A stretch of 64,000 nt of DNA from Flavobacterium sp. WV_118_3 (lineage in GTDB: Bacteria; Bacteroidota; Bacteroidia; Flavobacteriales; Flavobacteriaceae), in assembly GCF_039778605.1 (NCBI RefSeq), contig NZ_CP156060.1, positions 3,748,001 to 3,812,000 on the forward strand, read 5' to 3'. A program made the translations under genes and the position numbers. The notes beneath the pieces were generated by a model. It saw nothing but the letters and a program-made list of their open reading frames with translations, was not told the DNA's origin and did not search any database. Below are positions 54,701-64,000 of the stretch, piece by piece (within the stretch, counting starts at the first letter, position 1; the number at the start of each line of letters is the position of its first letter).

Positions 54701-57700
54701 ATTTTGTACATAATTATTTGCGGGAAAATTTAGACAAAGCGATTCAATTCCGGTTTTTAATGAATATGACAGCGAATGCTTCGCAATACGAATATGTTTC
54801 CGGGTATTTTGAGATTGGAGAAACGGATACGCAAAAAATAAATGTGGTTAACATTAATAATTATGGAAAGGTAGTCGCCATTCCGTTAAAATTATTAAAC
54901 CGGGATGGTTCTGGTGGTCCTGAAAATGTAAATCCGATTGCGAAAACCGGTTGGGGTTTTGGTAGAACCTATTTAAACCGAATTGTATACAGTATCGGTG
55001 GCGATAATAGTAATACCAATTTTGTTTCTATCGTAAACGACCTGTTGGGTAGTATTGAATCCATTAGCAAAATTTTTGATGGACCGAACAAAGAACTGGA
55101 AAGAAAAGGTTGTGCCCGAATTTTTAAAACCGATAAATCCTGGATCCGATTGGAAAATCCTAAAGGACGAAAACTAGGCGGTGGTCTGCGGGTGAAATCC
55201 ATCCGTTTGAGTGACGAATGGGGTTCGATGCTGACTAGTACGCCATCCGGAGGAACCGATTTGTCCAGTATGGAATATGGTCAGACGTATTCGTATGATG
55301 ATGATGGTGATAGTAAGGGTAATAATAAAAAATCAAGTGGTGTAGCGACATACGAACCAAACGGAAGTGCCGAAAATGCACTTTTAGAACCGTTATATCC
55401 TAAAAATGGTAGTTATGCGCAAAACATATCGGCGCCAAAAGAAAACAATTATGTGGAAAAACCATTCGGGGAAAACTTTTTCCCGGCGCCACGGGTAACC
55501 TATTCGAAGGTAACGGTGCAAAACCTGCCTCGAAAAGAAGGCAATAAAGAAGTTAAAAGACATGCTACCGGAATGGTGGTTACCAGACATTATACGACCT
55601 ACGATTTCCCTACAAAAGTAGACTTTACCGATCCGGATGTGAAAAGTGATATTCCAAGTCCGAATCAACTTTTGGGTTTTGTGACACAATTGGTTAGTGT
55701 GATGGTGCGTAGCCATTTAACCATGTCACAAGGGTATTCGGTCGAAACCAACGACATGAATGGAAAAATAAAATCGCAGGAGGTATATGCCGAAGGAAAT
55801 ACGCAACCGATTTCGAAAGTCGAGTATAAATACAATGTTGATGCAAACGGTAATCTGGAGAATAATTTACAAACCATTAATGAAAAAGGTGAAGTAAAAC
55901 CACAATTACTCGGCGTGGATTATGACATGATCAATGATTTTAACGAAAGCCGTTCCGAATCGGAGGTAGCTGGTTTCGATGGAAATTTAGCTGGTTTTAT
56001 CTTGTTCGTTTATCCTGGTTTTGTAACGACCGTACTTCCTAAATATTCGTATAATGAAAGTGTATTGCGCACAGCTGTGACTACAAAGCACGTACATAAA
56101 ACCGGAATATTGGTAGAGAAAATTGCCTACGATTTAGGATCGACGGTTTCGACCAAAAATCTAGCTTGGGATGCGAGTTCCGGAGATGTGATCCTGACCC
56201 AAACCACGAATGAATATAACGATCAATATTATGCTTTCACCTATCCGGCCTATTGGAAATACGACGGTATGGGATTGGCGAGTACCAATATTGGACTTGA
56301 AGGGGAATTAAAAATTAATCCGAATGCGACGGCTGATAATGTGGGTGAAGGTTCAACTTCACCAACTAACAAACCGTATTTCTGGCTTGGTGTTGGGGTC
56401 GATTTAACCAAGTATTTCCATTTGGGAGATGAGTTATATCTTAAAAACGCAACTTCATTGGAGCCTGTCGAAGGTGAAATGCAGGGGCTTGCCGCTCCCG
56501 CTCCATCGACGCCGTTATTTGTTAACCGACTTTGGGTGGTTGGTTTTAATGGCAATACCGGAATTCTTTTAATGGATAAAGATGGCAATTACTTTAATAA
56601 ATGTTCCGCCTATAGTAGTATTCCGTTTAAAATTATGCGTTCCGGGTATCGAAACTTACAGGCGGCTTCGATGGCATCGATAACATTGATGAAGAATCCG
56701 ATTACGATAACAGATGCTGGGAATCAGATCGGATTTCTGGATCAGAGTGTTTTACAGTATGATGGCACGTCAGGTACGAACCCTAGAATACTAAATGCCA
56801 GTGCCGTGGTGTATAACGATTACTGGAAACCACAATCGGAACATAATTTACCATATTATCCGGATCCTGCGACAAGTGGCGCTGTTGACGGACAAGGGAA
56901 TCCGAATTATCCGTATGCGGTACGGGTAAATCCGTACCTATGGAACATCAAAGGCGATTGGAGAGCTCAGGAATCGTATGCCTATTTAACGAGTAGAAAT
57001 GCAGCAACGACTTCGGTAAACAATCCAAGAAATGAAGGTTTCTTTGCGAAGTTTGTACCGTTTTATATATATGCTAATGGTTTGTGGACGGCCAATACGA
57101 CCAATTGGAAAAGTGCGAGTAGTATCACCTTATACAGCCCGTATGGAACCGAACTGGAAAATAAAGATGCTTTAAACCGATATAGCGCCGCGCAATATGG
57201 CTATAATTATACGTTGCCGATGGCAGTGGCTTCGAATTCAAAATATTCGGAAATGGGGTTTGATGGTTTTGAAGAAACACGCCGAACAAGTAGTGTAAAT
57301 CCACCGCATTTTAGTTTTAATGGGACTAATACAAACTATTCGACAAATCATTCGCACACCGGAAAGAGAAGTATCAAAGTAGCCACGGGTCAGTCGGTTA
57401 AATTAGTACGGGAAATGATTACCGCTCCGGCTTCTGTTCGCCAGGAGACTTGTCCGCCGCCGCCTAGTACGGATCCGGCAAATTGTGCCTATACATTTGA
57501 AATAGTAGGATCAGAAGGAAGTTGTTCAGGAGAAACCATAAGAAGAGTAAAGCTAACATTCCCGGCAGCTATTACAGCTACCGATATAATAGCCAGTTAT
57601 ATAGGTCCTAATTCCGATCCGATAGACATTACTAATATTACAGTAGATCCGAATAACAATCGAATAGTATATATCTGTGTGTCGGGGTCATTCCCTAGTG

Positions 57701-57861
57701 GGTTACCAGTTCCAGGTCAGACCCCTCCATCGAACTCATTAGGAAGCTATCAAGAGTTAACGGTGAGTATGGGGAATACGACTTGTTGTGTACGTCTTCG
57801 CTGTCGTAATAGTGGAGATTCAACTTATACTATAGCAGCAGATACTTGCACTAACTTTTAA
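51772..57861 (+). CDS. Giant exported Rhs-associated protein
   Basis: 2029 residues. The N-terminal hydrophobic segment (VVAWYLALMMFVEITQPIHM) is a likely signal or anchor. The next part (SDMVDLTSGDFNYNIPIMDV, YNAGITTDQEASWVGLGWNL) is typical of large Bacteroidota proteins found just upstream of Rhs/YD-repeat genes and resembles the start of SpvB/Rhs shells. The C-terminus is Cys-rich (TCCVRLRC) after a segment GKRSIKVATGQSVKLVREMI. It probably forms part of a surface or secreted Rhs assembly; the detailed role is unknown. The next gene may be a split-off C-terminal piece. Confidence 0.75.
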   Translation: MIKQIRNSKFTKVVAWYLALMMFVEITQPIHMYALTSGPSQPEFNSFTPIGTSDMVDLTSGDFNYNIPIMDVGGYPLNLSYNAGITTDQEASWVGLGWNLNVGQIERQVRGLPDDFRGDVVRYENDLRDNITVGTHFGFNAAFAGYDAFKPGVGLGVQYNNYEGITFKPSFGLNFALSENVAVGLNFSGSATEGASVTPSVSISAKSHNKTKNTTTIRDVGVGLGFNSRKGVENLNMSGSVRRFKNAFLILPTGQIISGSKKTASGSFGGSVSFNDQSYTPSKRVGFENTSFTFNGAFGSEFFLSEFQGQITGYGSYQKVASQYRNRKEKAFGYENTEYKRSQAGVMDFNRENERTVTENTTALPVTNYTYDIYNIEGQGVSGMFRPYRSQVSYLYNDRVTDYGDGASLGLEVGIGNLAHVGGDFKVTPSSTSTGGWVNNNNVLQYFNESSTDTKALGYEPVTYKLVGSMVVDPEQSIYLNKIHQAKALRIGLDGGTRNRMTTNRYYEGYNGVSHVFDSKIKRTKRYLRNQLVHKVTAEETAGDPFVIKNDSAKVHHTAGIKVVQTDGSTYVYGRTAYNMRKVEATFDVSGQTGNNTNGLVPYNGTTSGNHTSRSDKFLNKITTPPYAHSYLITSVLSADYEDVDGNGPSLNDLGTFTKFDYKTVNNYKWRIPFQANMATYNEGLISHKDDQKGTYLYGIKELTYLDKISTKTHVAFFDLEDRLDAVGVAGEQGGAGTERMKRIKSIRLYSRPEVTNASGDIFDPGINSAIKPIKTAHFDYDYSLCKNTPNSLAPAKGKLTLKRVFFTYRDSNMGRYTPYVFHYGLEKSKNKPDNYTITNDPENNPDYDPKGFDIWGNYKVNPAGSGNLNSALSNTEYPFVQQSNKELADKNTGAWTLKSVQLPSGGVIAIETESDDYQYVQNKRAMQMFKVAGAGREMNPGASDITNTLYDGNTTTPKRYIYIKLDDASGINTREDFVHNYLRENLDKAIQFRFLMNMTANASQYEYVSGYFEIGETDTQKINVVNINNYGKVVAIPLKLLNRDGSGGPENVNPIAKTGWGFGRTYLNRIVYSIGGDNSNTNFVSIVNDLLGSIESISKIFDGPNKELERKGCARIFKTDKSWIRLENPKGRKLGGGLRVKSIRLSDEWGSMLTSTPSGGTDLSSMEYGQTYSYDDDGDSKGNNKKSSGVATYEPNGSAENALLEPLYPKNGSYAQNISAPKENNYVEKPFGENFFPAPRVTYSKVTVQNLPRKEGNKEVKRHATGMVVTRHYTTYDFPTKVDFTDPDVKSDIPSPNQLLGFVTQLVSVMVRSHLTMSQGYSVETNDMNGKIKSQEVYAEGNTQPISKVEYKYNVDANGNLENNLQTINEKGEVKPQLLGVDYDMINDFNESRSESEVAGFDGNLAGFILFVYPGFVTTVLPKYSYNESVLRTAVTTKHVHKTGILVEKIAYDLGSTVSTKNLAWDASSGDVILTQTTNEYNDQYYAFTYPAYWKYDGMGLASTNIGLEGELKINPNATADNVGEGSTSPTNKPYFWLGVGVDLTKYFHLGDELYLKNATSLEPVEGEMQGLAAPAPSTPLFVNRLWVVGFNGNTGILLMDKDGNYFNKCSAYSSIPFKIMRSGYRNLQAASMASITLMKNPITITDAGNQIGFLDQSVLQYDGTSGTNPRILNASAVVYNDYWKPQSEHNLPYYPDPATSGAVDGQGNPNYPYAVRVNPYLWNIKGDWRAQESYAYLTSRNAATTSVNNPRNEGFFAKFVPFYIYANGLWTANTTNWKSASSITLYSPYGTELENKDALNRYSAAQYGYNYTLPMAVASNSKYSEMGFDGFEETRRTSSVNPPHFSFNGTNTNYSTNHSHTGKRSIKVATGQSVKLVREMITAPASVRQETCPPPPSTDPANCAYTFEIVGSEGSCSGETIRRVKLTFPAAITATDIIASYIGPNSDPIDITNITVDPNNNRIVYICVSGSFPSGLPVPGQTPPSNSLGSYQELTVSMGNTTCCVRLRCRNSGDSTYTIAADTCTNF

Positions 57862-57872
57862 ATTACATTCAG

Positions 57873-58427
57873 ATGATACGATATATTCTATTCTTTGTGC
57901 TATTGGTTAGTGTAAAACTAAATGCACAGTATTCCGACTTTACGAATTCATTTCAACCCACTCCGGGTAAATATGTGGTAAGTGGATGGATTAAAGAAAT
58001 TCATCCCACGCAACAATTGACCTACACCGGGTCGATTAAAATAAGTCTGACCAATACATCGGCACCGTTGATGGCAACCCTGCATCCGGTTGGTGAGATC
58101 ATCGATGGTTGGCAACTGATTACTGGTGATGTGGACATTATTTTTGAACCCGCTACGGTTCCAAAACTGGAAATCGAATTGGTTTGTTCGAATACCGCTA
58201 CCGAATGCTATTTTGATGACATCCGTTTTCACCCGTATAACGGATCGATGAAAAGTTTTGTTTACGATGAACAAACCCAACGTTTGATGGCTGAACTCGA
58301 TGAAAACAATTACGCCACTTTTTACGAATACGATCTGGAAGGCGGTTTGATCCGGGTTAAAAAAGAAACCGAAAAAGGAGTGTTTACCATACAGGAAACA
58401 AGAAGTAACAGTATTAAACAAAATTAA
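57873..58427 (+). CDS. Exported protein with YD-like C-terminal segment
   Basis: 184 residues with a signal peptide (MIRYILFFVLLVSVKLNAQ), a carbohydrate-binding-like beta domain (KYVVSGWIKEI; CYFDDIRFHPYNGSMKSF) and an Rhs-like ending (LMAELDENNYATFYEYDLEG; TIQETRS). As I recall, segments of this kind form the C-terminal end of the giant protein in related loci, so this looks like a detached domain with its own signal. It starts 11 bp after the giant gene and is immediately followed by the next gene. Confidence 0.7.
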   Translation: MIRYILFFVLLVSVKLNAQYSDFTNSFQPTPGKYVVSGWIKEIHPTQQLTYTGSIKISLTNTSAPLMATLHPVGEIIDGWQLITGDVDIIFEPATVPKLEIELVCSNTATECYFDDIRFHPYNGSMKSFVYDEQTQRLMAELDENNYATFYEYDLEGGLIRVKKETEKGVFTIQETRSNSIKQN

Positions 58428-58433
58428 ATGCTC

Positions 58434-59120
58434 ATGAAAAAGACGCTACTATTCTATTTACTGTTCGTTATGGCACTGCCTACTTTTTCGCAGGGGAAAA
58501 AAGCGGTGGAAGAACTGTTTGATAAGGTTGAAAAAAAATATAAATCCGAAAAAAGTTATTGTTATCAGTCAACCTATAATTTTTATAGCACGGCTACGGC
58601 TACCAAACCGATTGAGACCTATACCGGAACGATCTATAAAAATAATACCGTAAGCTACCAGCAAATTAAAGATAATGAGTTTGCCAGTTTCGGAACGAAT
58701 AACATCATGATCAACCATGAGGAAAAAATATTGCAGATTGGTAAAGTGGAAAACAACAATTCGCCCATTGCCTTACAATCGTTTCTGAAACTATTTCCGG
58801 ATTACTCGTTCAAGCAGGATAAAACCTATTATATCTGTGAGCTAAAATCAGGAAAGTATTCCCAGGTTGCCATGGACCGATTGATCATCTATATCAATAA
58901 AACCGATTACAGTCTGGTAAAACAGGAGTTTTATTTTGTGGGTGAAAAAGAATTTGTGATCAAGAATAAGAAAACAAAAATAAAAAATCCAAAACTGGAA
59001 GTACGCTATCAAAAGAATTCGAAATGCAAGGAAATCAAGCAACAGGATTTTTTTACGGTTAAAGACAAAAAGTTTATCGTTACCGGTAAATTAAAAAATT
59101 ATAAGGCTATAACATTATAA
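58434..59120 (+). CDS. Exported protein, possibly LolA-like
   Basis: 228 residues starting at the second of two close ATGs (58428 and 58434), chosen because MKKTLLFYLLFVMALPTFSQ is a clean signal peptide. The mature protein (KAVEELFDKVEKKYKSEKSY, then beta strands) has the general outline of LolA/LolB-type lipid-binding barrels, but no decisive motif. It lies between the two Rhs-associated exported proteins and the Rhs-type gene, in one operon. Function uncertain. Confidence 0.7.
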   Translation: MKKTLLFYLLFVMALPTFSQGKKAVEELFDKVEKKYKSEKSYCYQSTYNFYSTATATKPIETYTGTIYKNNTVSYQQIKDNEFASFGTNNIMINHEEKILQIGKVENNNSPIALQSFLKLFPDYSFKQDKTYYICELKSGKYSQVAMDRLIIYINKTDYSLVKQEFYFVGEKEFVIKNKKTKIKNPKLEVRYQKNSKCKEIKQQDFFTVKDKKFIVTGKLKNYKAITL

Positions 59121-59125
59121 ATAAT

Positions 59126-62100
59126 ATGAATACAGTATTAGGCAGGTTATTGAGTATTATTACCCTCTTTTCCACCATTTTTGCTACGGCACAGGTCGAG
59201 GAAAAGGACTATCCTTTGGCGCCGATTCAACTAAACGGTTTTACACAGCTGGCTACGGTAGTGGATCCCGAAGCCGGATGGGCCAATCAGCACAATAAAG
59301 ATCCGTATTGCTATGCCCGTTTACGCGTAGACAATACCATGGCACCGTACCAATGGTATGAATTTAAGGCGAAGTTTACGGTTACACCGCTTATGCCGGA
59401 TGGTTCTATAGACGAATCGGTTGCGCCAAGAGAAGAAACGCTGGCGGTTTCGTATAGCCCGCATGGTGCGTCGGTTATCAATACCTTGTTTACGGACATT
59501 AATTTTTTACAGGTTAAAAACCGATTCGGAATCAAAATCAGCCTGATCCCGGGGTCTGTCGAATACAAAGATATGGTCAACAATACCACGTCAAATTATA
59601 TCCCTGAAAATATATTTTTGGATTTGGGATTAAAGGTAAAACGCTATTATACGGTTTCCGATCAGGTACCGAATCCGATGGCGACGATAACGAATCAGTT
59701 GGATTCGTCAACCGGAGCTATGGTGCCAGGTTCGATTAAAATAGAATGGCAAAAACTGGCCGGGGCACTCGAGTATGAACTGGAATGGACCTGGATCGAT
59801 TCGTATGCTGCGACCAATGTGACCGATAATTTACCGGCGGGTGCGATCAATTTTAGCGATCGTGATTTTGAATTAAACAATACCCGAATCAGTACCAAAT
59901 CGAATTCCTATGAAATCCCATTGCTGTATGCCAAAGGGTATTTAATTTATCGCGTTAGAGCTGTTGGTTTGCATCCTACTGTTTTTAAAGGAAAGTATTA
60001 CGGTAAATGGAGTTCCGAAACGGGGGGGGCTAAAACTAAAGTTTCCGACTGGACTCATGTTGCTCAGTTATCCGAACACGAAAAAAGCAAAAACTGGCAA
60101 TTGCAGGTTAGTTATGCTGAAAACGGAAAAAAGAAAGAAGTGATCAGTTATTTCGACGGATCCTTGCGTAACCGACAAACGGTGACCAAAATCAATACCG
60201 ATAAAAATGCAATTGTTGGCGAAGTGGTGTACGATGCACAGGGAAGACCTGCTGTTGAGGTATTGCCCACTCCGACCAATGAGAATAGTATTCGTTATTT
60301 TAAAAACTATAATACCGTTCAAAGCGGTACGCCGTATTCCTTTAGGGATTTTGATTTTGATGACAGTTCCGATCCGACGAATTGTACTATACAGGTCAAT
60401 AAAATGGACTTGGGATCGGGTGCCGCACGATATTATTCGGCCAATGGACTAATCGATTTTCCCAACAGTATCAATCAGAAATACGTTCCGGATGCCGAAA
60501 ATCATCCTTTTTCACAGATAGAGTATACGCCCGACAATACCGGACGTATTGCCCGAAAAGGCGGTGTTGGGGTAAACCATCAGTTAGGATCGGGACATGA
60601 AATGCGGTATTTGTATACGGTTCCAACCGATAAAGAACTAAACCGTTTGTTTGGGTATAGTGTTGGTGATGTATCGCATTATAAAAAGAACATCGTGATC
60701 GATCCGAATGGACAGGTATCGGTGAGTTACATCGATCCGCAGGGAAGAACGATTGCTACGGGATTATCCAATGATCCGAAAGATAATCTGGATAAATTGA
60801 CCGATTCGGCAAACGACAACCCAATGCACGGGATGATGAGCGATAACCTGTTAAGTCAGAACCGACTGGAATCAACCGGTAATTTCCCGGGGAACGACGA
60901 CCGTTATATTGTTTCCAAACAACTGGCTGTTGGAGGTGATAATATTGCTTATGAATTTGATTATAATGTAAAGCAAACACAGCAATTCACACCATCCAGT
61001 CCGTTAACGTGTACCCTGCCGACCTATCCTTTTGTATATGATTTGGTGATCAAATTAACAGACCAATGTCAGGTCGATAAGATCAATGTTGAAAAAATCA
61101 AATTGGGTGGTTCCGGAGGAGCTTTTCCATATCAGTCGAATCCAGGTGACTTTAATCAGGCGCTGGCTTCGGGTTCGTATGCGCTTTCAAAAGAACTGAA
61201 AGTCAATGCGGAACAACTCAATACGTATGCAACGGAATATATCAATAAGCTGAAAAATAAAGATGATCCTTGTTATATCAATCCGAATCAGTTCTCTCCG
61301 AACATTTTATTAGATATGTGTAATATGGATTGTACCAGCTGTACGGCAGCATTGGGCACGCAATCCAATTATATCCTGAATGCGTTAAGTACGTTTTACA
61401 GTGTTCCGGTAAGTACGTTTAGTTTACCGTCAACACTTGCGCCACCGATTGTGGTAACGATTACCGGTAATCCGGCTATCGATCAGAGTCAGGCCAATGG
61501 TCTTGCGAATCGTTTTTTCAGAGAATGGCAATTGTTAAGACAGGAGTGCGCGCAATTGTGTACACCGGAAGCGCTTTATGATTCCAGTTGTACGGTTAAT
61601 GAGCAAACCTTATTAAGCGATGTGAGTCCTTTTGGACAATATGGAAGCACGAAAGCAACCATTACGAATGCAGACGGACAAGTGGTGCCCAACCCGGATT
61701 TTGAAATCAGTGTTTTTAATCCGGACAGTAAATTATACGCGAATGGAACCGTAACAGGACATCATTGGAAAAATCCAACGACGCCTTATAAAGATATCGA
61801 TGGGAATGATGCTTTTGTTAATGTTGTAGTAAATGCAAACGGAACGACTACGCCAGCATCCACAGGACAAGTGCTTTCGGCAACGATTAACGGTGAGAAC
61901 ATTCGTAGAGTACGACCGCAACAGTTGGTGAATTATGAGGACTTCGCTGATGCCTTTGGTCCCGGTTGGGCAAAATCGCTAATCGCGTACCACCCGGAAT
62001 ACAATTATCTGGTGTATAACAAAGCGATTTGTAATCTGACGAAAAGTGTCGGGGGAACACTATTAAATTCGGATGCTTACGATAGTTACCTGCAAAGCGT

Positions 62101-64000
62101 AACCACGTTTAATGATGCCGTGACTAAAGGTTTAATTGGAAGTACGCTTGCAACGAATAGCGGTATTTATACATTAGATCCGTATTTTCAACAATTGCCA
62201 ACCGGTTTTGAAAGTGCTACACTATATGGTTACCGAATCGGTATTATGCAGGAGGCTATTAATTCCGATTATATGGCAGAAGGTTCGACCTCACTGAAAT
62301 TATATGAGGCCGCTTTACAGATGGTTTACTGTAATCCATTGGTACAATGTACGCCTCCAACGTCTATTTCTTCTTTAACAGCAGATCAAAAAGATATGTT
62401 TTGGAAGACGTATAAAAATCTTTATTTGGGTTTAAAATCGAACATAAAACACGTTTTTAGTAATATCTATGCTATCGAAAAAGGAACCTATAACGGTTGT
62501 ATCGGTGGTGTATTGAATTATTCGGTTACGAATGTACTATCGGATAATTTCTCTCAGAAAGCCAGTTTATTTAATTACATCTATAGTATCGCGGTGCCAT
62601 CACTTTGTGCAAGCTCGAGCGGTATTTTATATAAAGAAAAAACAAAACGTTTTATTCCGGTCGATTTCGGGTACGATTCCGGAGTAAGTCCGTTGACAGC
62701 GCTAAACCAGTTACAGGCGCAAAACGATTACGAATATTATGCGCAAACCGGGAATTGCCCGTTACTTTTTGACTTTGATCATTTCTTAAATGGATTTTTT
62801 AAAGATCCGGCATTTAGCAGTCAGAATATTACAGCCTTGTCCAGCCGACCTTTTGTTGGGCAATATGTAACACCCGATTTGATCAAAGCTTTAGGGTCGG
62901 CAATTGTTCCGTTAACTTCATTGAACATTAGTACGGCAACGGCCAATAATACCCTAACGATTAACTTTAGCGCTAGTCCGTCGCAACCGTTTTGCGGCAC
63001 GACAGTTAAGGTCGATTCTGCTACCTATACCTGGGCGAATTATAATACGACCTGGAAGATTAGTAAAATCAAACAGTTTTATTACGATGCGACGGCTTCC
63101 GTACCGGCAAACCGGGTGTATGCTTATAGAGCTGTGGCGGAAATTTTAGTAAGTGGAGCCACAAAAGAAGTGATCCTTTACGGAACGACTTGCGCCGCTA
63201 TCGGAGCCTGTAGTACCAATCCGAATAATCAGGAGGGACAAGTGTTAGATCCGAATTTAGGAACTGCTGCAGGTGGACATGGTTGTGCGAAACAATATAA
63301 ATTCCGTCAGGCTTTTGTAGCGTTTATCAATGCGTTAAAACAATCAGGGGAGTTGCAAAGTGCAACACCTGTTAGTTTAGAGAATGTACCGGCGTATAAA
63401 AATTCGTATCTGGCGACGTTCTTTAATGAACCAACCAATTCTCCGATCCTAACAACATGGAAGAGTGTTAACAATGTTACGGAATGGAGTTATGCCATGA
63501 TGCGAGGCGACGAACAGATTTTTACATTGGATCAGATACCGAGTATTGCTGCATTCATTGAGTCGTCGTATCCGATTAGTAATATGACAATTGTCAGTGG
63601 TTCTTTTACACAAATGGCTACGCTTTATACTACGAATGCGTCGGGTGTTATTCAATCGATAACAGGACGATTTAAACCGCCTTTGAATTATAACGATGCC
63701 GACTGTAACGTATGTATTCCACAGCCGGTTGCTCCGATTGCCTGTGATGCTAAAAAAGCCGATTTCTTAGATTTTATACTTCACGGAGGACCAAACAATG
63801 GGCCGCGTATTACGGGGTATACCATTGAAGCCGGGGAGTTTGATAATTTCTGTACGAGTAACTTGCAATATCTTGTTGATAGTTATAAATATTACTGTAA
63901 TGAGTTAAACGTTACGTCATCGTACGACTTTAACTTTAGAACGATTGCAGAATTTGGAAATACCTATTTGCATTATGGGTATTATCATGATGCCGCTCAT
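59126..64000 (+). CDS. Rhs-type giant secreted protein, 3' end outside window
   Basis: ATG at 59126; the frame is open to the end of the window (1625 codons). The signal peptide ends near ATAQ (MNTVLGRLLSIITLFSTIFA). Fibronectin-like and sugar-binding-like domains come first. Rhs/YD-type phrases follow: EVVYDAQGRPAVEVLPTPTN, SYIDPQGRTIATGLS. Then comes a long Cys-containing region. In this family the YD-repeat shell and a variable C-terminal toxin lie at the 3' end, which is not in the window, so no toxin can be named. An 8-G run at 60022-60029 does not break the frame. Confidence 0.8.
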   Translation, partial: MNTVLGRLLSIITLFSTIFATAQVEEKDYPLAPIQLNGFTQLATVVDPEAGWANQHNKDPYCYARLRVDNTMAPYQWYEFKAKFTVTPLMPDGSIDESVAPREETLAVSYSPHGASVINTLFTDINFLQVKNRFGIKISLIPGSVEYKDMVNNTTSNYIPENIFLDLGLKVKRYYTVSDQVPNPMATITNQLDSSTGAMVPGSIKIEWQKLAGALEYELEWTWIDSYAATNVTDNLPAGAINFSDRDFELNNTRISTKSNSYEIPLLYAKGYLIYRVRAVGLHPTVFKGKYYGKWSSETGGAKTKVSDWTHVAQLSEHEKSKNWQLQVSYAENGKKKEVISYFDGSLRNRQTVTKINTDKNAIVGEVVYDAQGRPAVEVLPTPTNENSIRYFKNYNTVQSGTPYSFRDFDFDDSSDPTNCTIQVNKMDLGSGAARYYSANGLIDFPNSINQKYVPDAENHPFSQIEYTPDNTGRIARKGGVGVNHQLGSGHEMRYLYTVPTDKELNRLFGYSVGDVSHYKKNIVIDPNGQVSVSYIDPQGRTIATGLSNDPKDNLDKLTDSANDNPMHGMMSDNLLSQNRLESTGNFPGNDDRYIVSKQLAVGGDNIAYEFDYNVKQTQQFTPSSPLTCTLPTYPFVYDLVIKLTDQCQVDKINVEKIKLGGSGGAFPYQSNPGDFNQALASGSYALSKELKVNAEQLNTYATEYINKLKNKDDPCYINPNQFSPNILLDMCNMDCTSCTAALGTQSNYILNALSTFYSVPVSTFSLPSTLAPPIVVTITGNPAIDQSQANGLANRFFREWQLLRQECAQLCTPEALYDSSCTVNEQTLLSDVSPFGQYGSTKATITNADGQVVPNPDFEISVFNPDSKLYANGTVTGHHWKNPTTPYKDIDGNDAFVNVVVNANGTTTPASTGQVLSATINGENIRRVRPQQLVNYEDFADAFGPGWAKSLIAYHPEYNYLVYNKAICNLTKSVGGTLLNSDAYDSYLQSVTTFNDAVTKGLIGSTLATNSGIYTLDPYFQQLPTGFESATLYGYRIGIMQEAINSDYMAEGSTSLKLYEAALQMVYCNPLVQCTPPTSISSLTADQKDMFWKTYKNLYLGLKSNIKHVFSNIYAIEKGTYNGCIGGVLNYSVTNVLSDNFSQKASLFNYIYSIAVPSLCASSSGILYKEKTKRFIPVDFGYDSGVSPLTALNQLQAQNDYEYYAQTGNCPLLFDFDHFLNGFFKDPAFSSQNITALSSRPFVGQYVTPDLIKALGSAIVPLTSLNISTATANNTLTINFSASPSQPFCGTTVKVDSATYTWANYNTTWKISKIKQFYYDATASVPANRVYAYRAVAEILVSGATKEVILYGTTCAAIGACSTNPNNQEGQVLDPNLGTAAGGHGCAKQYKFRQAFVAFINALKQSGELQSATPVSLENVPAYKNSYLATFFNEPTNSPILTTWKSVNNVTEWSYAMMRGDEQIFTLDQIPSIAAFIESSYPISNMTIVSGSFTQMATLYTTNASGVIQSITGRFKPPLNYNDADCNVCIPQPVAPIACDAKKADFLDFILHGGPNNGPRITGYTIEAGEFDNFCTSNLQYLVDSYKYYCNELNVTSSYDFNFRTIAEFGNTYLHYGYYHDAAH

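Noticed and set aside
60022..60029. Frameshift at the 8-G run in the Rhs-type gene
   Set aside because: The frame continues without a stop on both sides to the end of the window.

Overview
The window is AT-rich DNA from a member of the Bacteroidota, most likely a flavobacterium. The supporting signs are TAnnTTTG-type promoter elements, few Shine-Dalgarno sequences, DUF5908-like and BspA-type repeat proteins, and a Bacteroidota-style Rhs locus. Most of it (1 to about 49.2 kb) is one contractile injection system locus of the extracellular type (eCIS, related to Afp/PVC/MAC particles). It is not a classical type VI system: the sheath is a single long protein and no membrane-complex genes are seen.

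Layout. 1-3190: a sheath gene cut by the window edge, then tube, sheath, tube and a third tube paralogue. 3415-13068: spike and baseplate genes (DUF5908-like, LysM, VgrG-like, PAAR, gp25-like, two large baseplate J/Afp12-like proteins). 13081-19895: two paralogous giant proteins around an 88-residue Cys-tailed protein; the second ends in a Hint-like domain. 20056-23566: a divergent S24-type (CI/LexA-like) repressor followed by small phage-like genes, then a lysis cassette of holin-like protein, amidase, and an overlapping spanin-like pair. 23892-42293: an array of fibre and receptor-binding genes. Six share an N-terminal anchor motif, three carry BspA-type leucine-rich repeats, and one is a 1989-residue repetitive fibre. 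42595-43905: the eCIS AAA+ ATPase. 44061-49163: a large cargo-like polymorphic toxin with a predicted nuclease C-terminus, then a putative immunity gene; both C-terminal parts are visibly more AT-rich.

After a bidirectional terminator comes a minus-strand HipBST-type three-gene toxin-antitoxin operon (49216-50687) with three evenly spaced operator candidates. From 51173 to the end is a second plus-strand operon: a lipoprotein, a 2029-residue exported protein, two small exported proteins and an Rhs-type giant gene that runs off the window.

The most notable point is the combination of a complete-looking eCIS arm with an S24-type repressor and its own holin/amidase/spanin-like module. It suggests a particle produced under damage-type control and released by lysis, as R-type tailocins are, yet carrying an eCIS-style toxin cargo and several alternative fibres. 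Recognisable tape-measure and cap genes are not seen and may lie upstream.
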